Source: Dichotomocladium elegans (taxonomy: Eukaryota > Mucoromycota > Mucoromycetes > Mucorales > Lichtheimiaceae). From it: a stretch of 64,000 bases of DNA. Below the pieces are notes generated by a model, which did no database searches, had not been told where the DNA came from, and worked only from the letters and a program-made list of their open reading frames with translations. Both the position numbers and the translations under genes were made by a program. The DNA is taken from contig JAIXMN010000003.1 of assembly GCA_025716815.1 (NCBI GenBank), positions 372,001 through 436,000 of the forward strand, given 5' to 3'. Below, in pieces: positions 59,801 through 64,000 of this stretch; positions within the stretch are counted from its first letter, which is position 1, and each line of letters begins with the position of its first letter.

Positions 59801-62670
59801 GGCTCAAAAAATAGGATGTTTTCTCGTACCGTACCGCTTTGAATCCATGGAGTTTGCGGGACATAGGCGACGCGGTAAACAAAAGTGGATGCATTGATCT
59901 CGTCACGGATGCAGCTCGTGAGAGGCGTCAAGAAGCGCGATGGGAGATACGCGATTCCAGATACTGATGGCATTTCCCCAAGCAGGGCGCACAGCAGGCT
60001 TGATTTGCCGCTCTTTCGAGGGCCGGTGATAATGGAGAGCCGACCAGGAGGGAAATCCAGGTTGGGGAGATGGAGGGAGAAAGGGATCGAGGGCGTGGCC
60101 GAATCGCTTTCGCGATCATCAGACTGGGGTGGCGTCGTTGTCCATTGAAAGATCCCGGCAGTAAAGCCCGTCTTCAGCTGCTCCGCGTAAGGTCGCTGGC
60201 TGTGGTCATCGCAGAAGTTGCTAGAATCCGAATCAGAATCGCGCTTTTCACCCGAGTTTAAGAACGTGTTGATATGTGCCAAGCTGACCTTTGCGTCGTT
60301 GTACGCCATCACCGCCTGTGGCATAACATTCAGCGGATCACGCAACATACCAAACAGCACAATGCTCACAAACGCAGTGCTACTCGATACGTTAATACAT
60401 CTTCGACCCTCATCCTCCACACCGTATCTCGCACTTTCACACTTGCCTGGGATCCAGCCGCTTATGTTCAACCAGCGTGTACCAAGCAAACGAGATAGTC
60501 GTCACAAAGACAGGCGTCGCAAACCATATCAGGGATAGGATGGTGTTCCGAGTGTATAACTTGATAAGCTTAACAAGCTCGTCATCACGTGCATTCTGGA
60601 AAAGAGGTCAGCGCACACTGACTTCTGCATTGCTGCGCACCGCCATCCCTTACCATAATGATTTGTTCCCACTTTCGTTCCCAGGCCATGTATTTTGTTA
60701 CCCTAATACTCTCGAGAAGTTCCTTGATCAAGCGGATGCGCCACGTCTTGGCCTCAGTCAACTGCTTCTGAACCTTGACAAGCTTCCGATTGATATAGTG
60801 CGTGGATGGCAGCGTGACCACCATCACAATTAGCCCTGCTAGGAATGCATTTCCAAGAATGTAATATAAGAAGGCGAGATCTGCAATGATTTCGAGAGGA
60901 CACGTATAAAAGATCTACAACCAGAATGAATATTTAATATATAAAATCCAATCACGTAATTCGGATAACCTACGTGCAGGTAAGATGCCAGCTCAGCAAG
61001 ACGTTCAGTATCATGACTCATCAGACTTGCTTGCTTGCTCTGGGTACATTCATCCATATCCTCGTGAGCATCGTTTTCGGCTTTGAAAGCGCTATTGGTT
61101 GTCTGCCGGAGTGTGTGCGCATAGATTTCCGAGTTGAGCATATTGTTCATAGTGACGTGCCATCTTCGGCCCCACAGAAGCGTCTGTGAGGCAACAAGGG
61201 TGCTGATAATATTGCAAAGGAAAATGGCACCACAGAAAAGGTACCCTGCTTGCGGGGGATGCTTCTCGGGATTCTCCATGTAACTCAGCAGCTTGTACAG
61301 GAAAAAAGGATTGGCATAGTGAAATATCACGGCAGCATTTGCAGTGATAAACTGTAAATGGATCGACTTGCGGTTTGCTCGGTAGATCCTCATAACGAGA
61401 TTGTTTGACCGCAGGAATGTACGAAAGTGCCGATAATTTTCTTGGGCACGTTGCCGAAAGGGCAATGCCCACAGGTACTCACTGTCGAGTGGTTTCTTAT
61501 AGCCGGCGTACAAGAGACTGTTCATCCAGCTAAAGGTCGCAGACGAGAGTGGAGATGCACTTGCTTCGAGGCTGAGAATGCGCCCCTGTTGATCATGACA
61601 TGCATATATCCATTTATACATAAGTATGAGATGGCACGTATCCCTTTAGGCCAATGCACTCACACTGCGCACAACACGTCCGTCGTGTAGTACAAGAATT
61701 CCATCCTCGGCATCATCAATGTCTAGAAGTTCGCCTTGATCCAGCTCCCCGGGCGTTGTAGCGCATACGAACCAAACCACAACACAGATGACTAGGTCGA
61801 CCACTGCGAAGGATTTTTCCGTGGCTGCTGAGATCACCCAGTTGTCATCGGAGTCTGTGAAAAAATACGAGAAGCAGCGAACGTTTGCCGAGATACATGC
61901 AAGCGTGTAAAAGGTCAAGAAGTGCGGATTATAAAGCGTGAATTTCATAGGTGAGACAGGGTCAGCCGGTGTCGAGAAAGATTTAAGCACCAGGATTAGC
62001 ATATAAAACTAAGGGTTTCCCAGCAATAAAACCAATCACCACCAGCGCCGAGCTCTCTTATCAGCCATGCAGGATCTTTTACTGTCATTTGAAAGGAAGG
62101 CTTACCCGGGGTATTAAGGCCACACCAGGATCCACTACCTGGTAGAGTGACGTGCCACATTTGGGCGATTGATTATCGCGCTCCAGAATAGCGCTCTCCA
62201 GTCGCCAGGCAAACAAAAATGCCCAGCAGCTTATCTCCAGAAGAACGAGGACCAGGAGAGCAATGCTTCGCCGGAATAGAGCGGCATCCTTGCTGGTTGG
62301 TAATCGCAATGTGTGCGGATCAAGCTGCCGGTGTCGGGTCGATCGCCAAGCGCGATAACGTCTATGAGTGTTAATTGCAAGAGAAAATACCACAAATGCA
62401 GCTGGTAGAATGGCATCGAGTATTCTAGCATGGTGCAACGTAATGCACGTTAGAGAGGACAATAGCCATGAAGTGAAGGACTCACGTTTCTCGTGCGCAT
62501 GGATCCAGTGTGAGATTGTTTGGATCGTCAAGCTATTCATGGGAAAACAAGGTTCAGGAATGTTTGACAGCCTTCGAAAGGGGAGAGATGGCCAGATAAG
62601 TGTATGTTTGTACGTGAGGCCTTACGTCTGAATCCCCCGCGCAGCCACAGAATTGCGATGCCAATTTCAT
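56835..62670 (-). CDS. ABCC/MRP-type ABC protein with altered ATP sites in both NBDs
   Basis: Sixteen exons join in phase to 1559 residues: 62670-62626, 62532-62486, 62424-62106, 62008-61664, 61585-60974, 60914-60654, 60595-60447, 60379-59674, 59615-59034, 58958-58583, 58494-58010, 57916-57704, 57605-57537, 57449-57147, 57064-57014 and 56951-56835. The layout is that of long ABCC proteins: N-terminal membrane part, membrane domain 1, NBD1 (about 690-900), membrane domain 2 (containing FFENTSSGQIMSRFSKDIETVD and LATIRAFGEQ), NBD2 (about 1310-1559). NBD1 has Walker A GPRKSGKSS and Walker B LLVDD, but a signature TGGC and VTTDL in place of VTH. NBD2 has GRAGAEKN for Walker A, Lys at the Q-loop, VVFEEA for Walker B and Asn in place of the switch His. 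The frame is fully open, so it is probably expressed. Transport by ATP hydrolysis is doubtful; the substrate is unknown. The seventh intron has a GCAAGT donor. Confidence 0.9.
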
Positions 62671-63279
62671 GTAATTGTGCTGTTCTATGTTGCTGTCCGA
62701 TATGCTGGAGAGAGAGCGAGAGAATCGTACGTGGAAAAGAAAGGGGGGAAGGGGCGTGCGGAGCATTACGCTGCTGCTTTGTGATACTGAAACGAGAAGG
62801 GGGTGAGAGTGGAGCACCCGTTGCAGCAGACGATTTACAACGACAGACGCGAACTAGGTACGTGTCTTTTTTTTTCTTTTCCTTGTTCTGGGGAGAGGCG
62901 AAAACAACATCTTGAATCAATAGGTCGCAAGGCCAAAAGTAACCATCGTTCTAGACGAGGATTTTTCGCCTTCTTTGGGTTGTTCGAAACATTGACCTCC
63001 TTTGTTTATTGCAAGTTTTGTTTCGAAGATGAGCAAGCGAAGAATGATGTCGCCCTTCCTTCCATTGTTCACCGATATCACATGTGGAAGAAACTCCAGT
63101 CGACTGACAACGGGTATCTTCTCTTCTAACGTCTTTTGTTAGAATGCATGCGTCCAGTGCATCAGTGTTTGCAAGACATCGATGCCTCTTGCGTTGAAAG
63201 AGCCCTTTCTCTTTCTTTCGCTCTTTTGCATCTTTCCTTCCCTGCTCTTTCACGCGCCTGCTCATCCCTTTTTGCTCGG
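62671..63279. promoter_or_regulatory. divergent promoter region of the ABCC gene and a membrane-protein gene
   Basis: 609 bases between opposed start codons. There are GA-rich stretches near 62706-62750 and a CT-rich stretch near 63205-63240, just before the + strand gene. No clear TATA box is seen. Confidence 0.35.
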
Positions 63280-63765
63280 ATGCTCTTATCAACCATCAGC
63301 TCCTATTTGCTCTTGTGCACGATAGCGCCCTCTGCCATATCGCAAAATACGGGAACGCTGGACCCTGCGCAGCCTGGCTGGATACCCGATAGTCCCACTA
63401 CGCCTGAAACGCCATCCCATTGGTTAAGACAGAACGGCCGCGTTGCCATCATTATCGTCCTTGGATCAGTGATCCTTGGCCTCTTGATATGGTATATTGT
63501 CCGAAGCGTCAAGGGAATGCGGAAGCGGTTGAGAGAGGAAAATGAGAAGCATTTTCTCATGTTCCAGCAATTGTCGTCCGCGCCACCTGGCCAAGCAACA
63601 ACCGTCCACAGCACAGCCGAACATTCTCCAACCCCACCGGATTCTGCACATCAAAGCTCAGTCTTGCCTTTGAAGCATTCTAGCACATTATATCAAACAG
63701 CGGTAGATATCCAACCATCGAATCCATCATCGGGACAGCAGCAGCAGCAACAGCACCACTATTAG
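63280..63765 (+). CDS. small single-pass membrane protein, family unknown
   Basis: 161 residues from the chosen Met. The start MLLSTISSYLLLCTIAPSAIS looks like a cleavable signal peptide. A short Pro/Thr-rich outer segment follows, then one transmembrane helix (VAIIIVLGSVILGLLIWYIV, about residues 63-82), a basic juxtamembrane stretch (VKGMRKRLREENEKH), and a Ser/Pro/Gln-rich tail ending in QQQQQQHHY. This predicts a type I plasma-membrane protein with a cytoplasmic tail. I recognise no family. An upstream in-frame Met (63136) would hide the signal peptide, so the inner Met was preferred. Confidence 0.65.
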   Translation: MLLSTISSYLLLCTIAPSAISQNTGTLDPAQPGWIPDSPTTPETPSHWLRQNGRVAIIIVLGSVILGLLIWYIVRSVKGMRKRLREENEKHFLMFQQLSSAPPGQATTVHSTAEHSPTPPDSAHQSSVLPLKHSSTLYQTAVDIQPSNPSSGQQQQQQHHY

Positions 63766-64000
63766 CATCGGAGAGGAATGATTTAGTTTTCGTTATGTAC
63801 ACTGTATATTCATTCATACCTATTAACGACGTGTAGTTTCCACCCACCCACCCTCAATTTTACTATAAACACTATTACTTCTCTCTTATTGTCTGATGAC
63901 AAGCCCTGTCTTTCTTACTCAGCACAGTACTCTTCGTCTCTGCACATTTATTTATTTATTCTTACATGCACGCGCATACGATATCCCTTTGTATGGTGGG
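63766..64000. other. window end, downstream of the membrane-protein gene
   Basis: 235 bases of AT-rich 3' sequence. Nothing else is recognised. Confidence 0.4.

Overview
The window is about 64 kb of nuclear DNA from an intron-rich filamentous fungus. The gene set suggests an early-diverging fungus, most likely Mucoromycota (Mucorales-like); this is inference. The reasons are many short introns (mostly 45-110 nt) with GTAAGT-type donors, a fungal Mediator subunit 5-like protein, an Ecl1-family protein, a SAM plus HMG-box protein, an Msn2/4-like zinc-finger factor, and dead MULE-like and Tc1/IS630-like transposons. All exon models were assembled by eye from splice signals and reading phase. In almost every gene the phases close exactly, from the start codon to one stop.

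Layout. 1-5.1 kb is gene-poor and holds a decayed MULE/FAR1-type transposase. 5.1-6.1 kb is a secreted GH43 arabinanase (+). 6.6-8.1 kb is a ricin-B-like lectin fused to a DUF3759/CipC-like domain (-). 9.8-12.0 kb is spliceosomal SF3B2 (-), which shares a 283-bp divergent promoter with a long MED5-like gene (+, 12.3-16.7 kb). 16.9-19.2 kb is a peroxisomal acyl-CoA oxidase (-). 21.3-22.05 kb is deoxyribose-phosphate aldolase (-), divergent from mitochondrial Phe-tRNA synthetase (+, 22.3-23.9 kb). A dead IS630-like transposon lies at 24.5-25.4 kb. A GPH-type sugar transporter with two microexons (+), methylenetetrahydrofolate reductase (+) and an NHP6-type HMG protein (-) fill 25.7-30.6 kb. After a repeat-rich spacer come a class II histone deacetylase (-, 31.8-34.6 kb), an Nma111-type HtrA protease (+, 35.1-38.8 kb), DNA polymerase delta subunit POLD3 (+, 39.0-40.7 kb), an unrecognised small gene (-, about 41.1-41.6 kb) and mitochondrial ribosomal protein Mrp51 (+).

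44.5-45.5 kb is the zinc-finger factor. 47.4-48.05 kb is a Pin1/Ess1 isomerase (-), divergent from DDX41 (+, 48.7-51.2 kb), which is followed by the SAM-HMG gene (+, 51.3-52.6 kb). A 3.3-kb spacer leads to the Ecl1-type gene (+, 55.95-56.4 kb). A 16-exon ABCC/MRP-type ABC protein (-, 56.8-62.7 kb) and a small single-pass membrane protein (+, 63.3-63.8 kb) end the window.

Most genes are housekeeping (splicing, transcription, replication, mitochondrial translation, folate and lipid metabolism) and do not form a cluster. The best leads are the ABCC protein, whose two nucleotide-binding domains both carry altered ATPase motifs, and the four introns with the same GCAAGT donor, where reading phase in three cases rules out a GT alternative.
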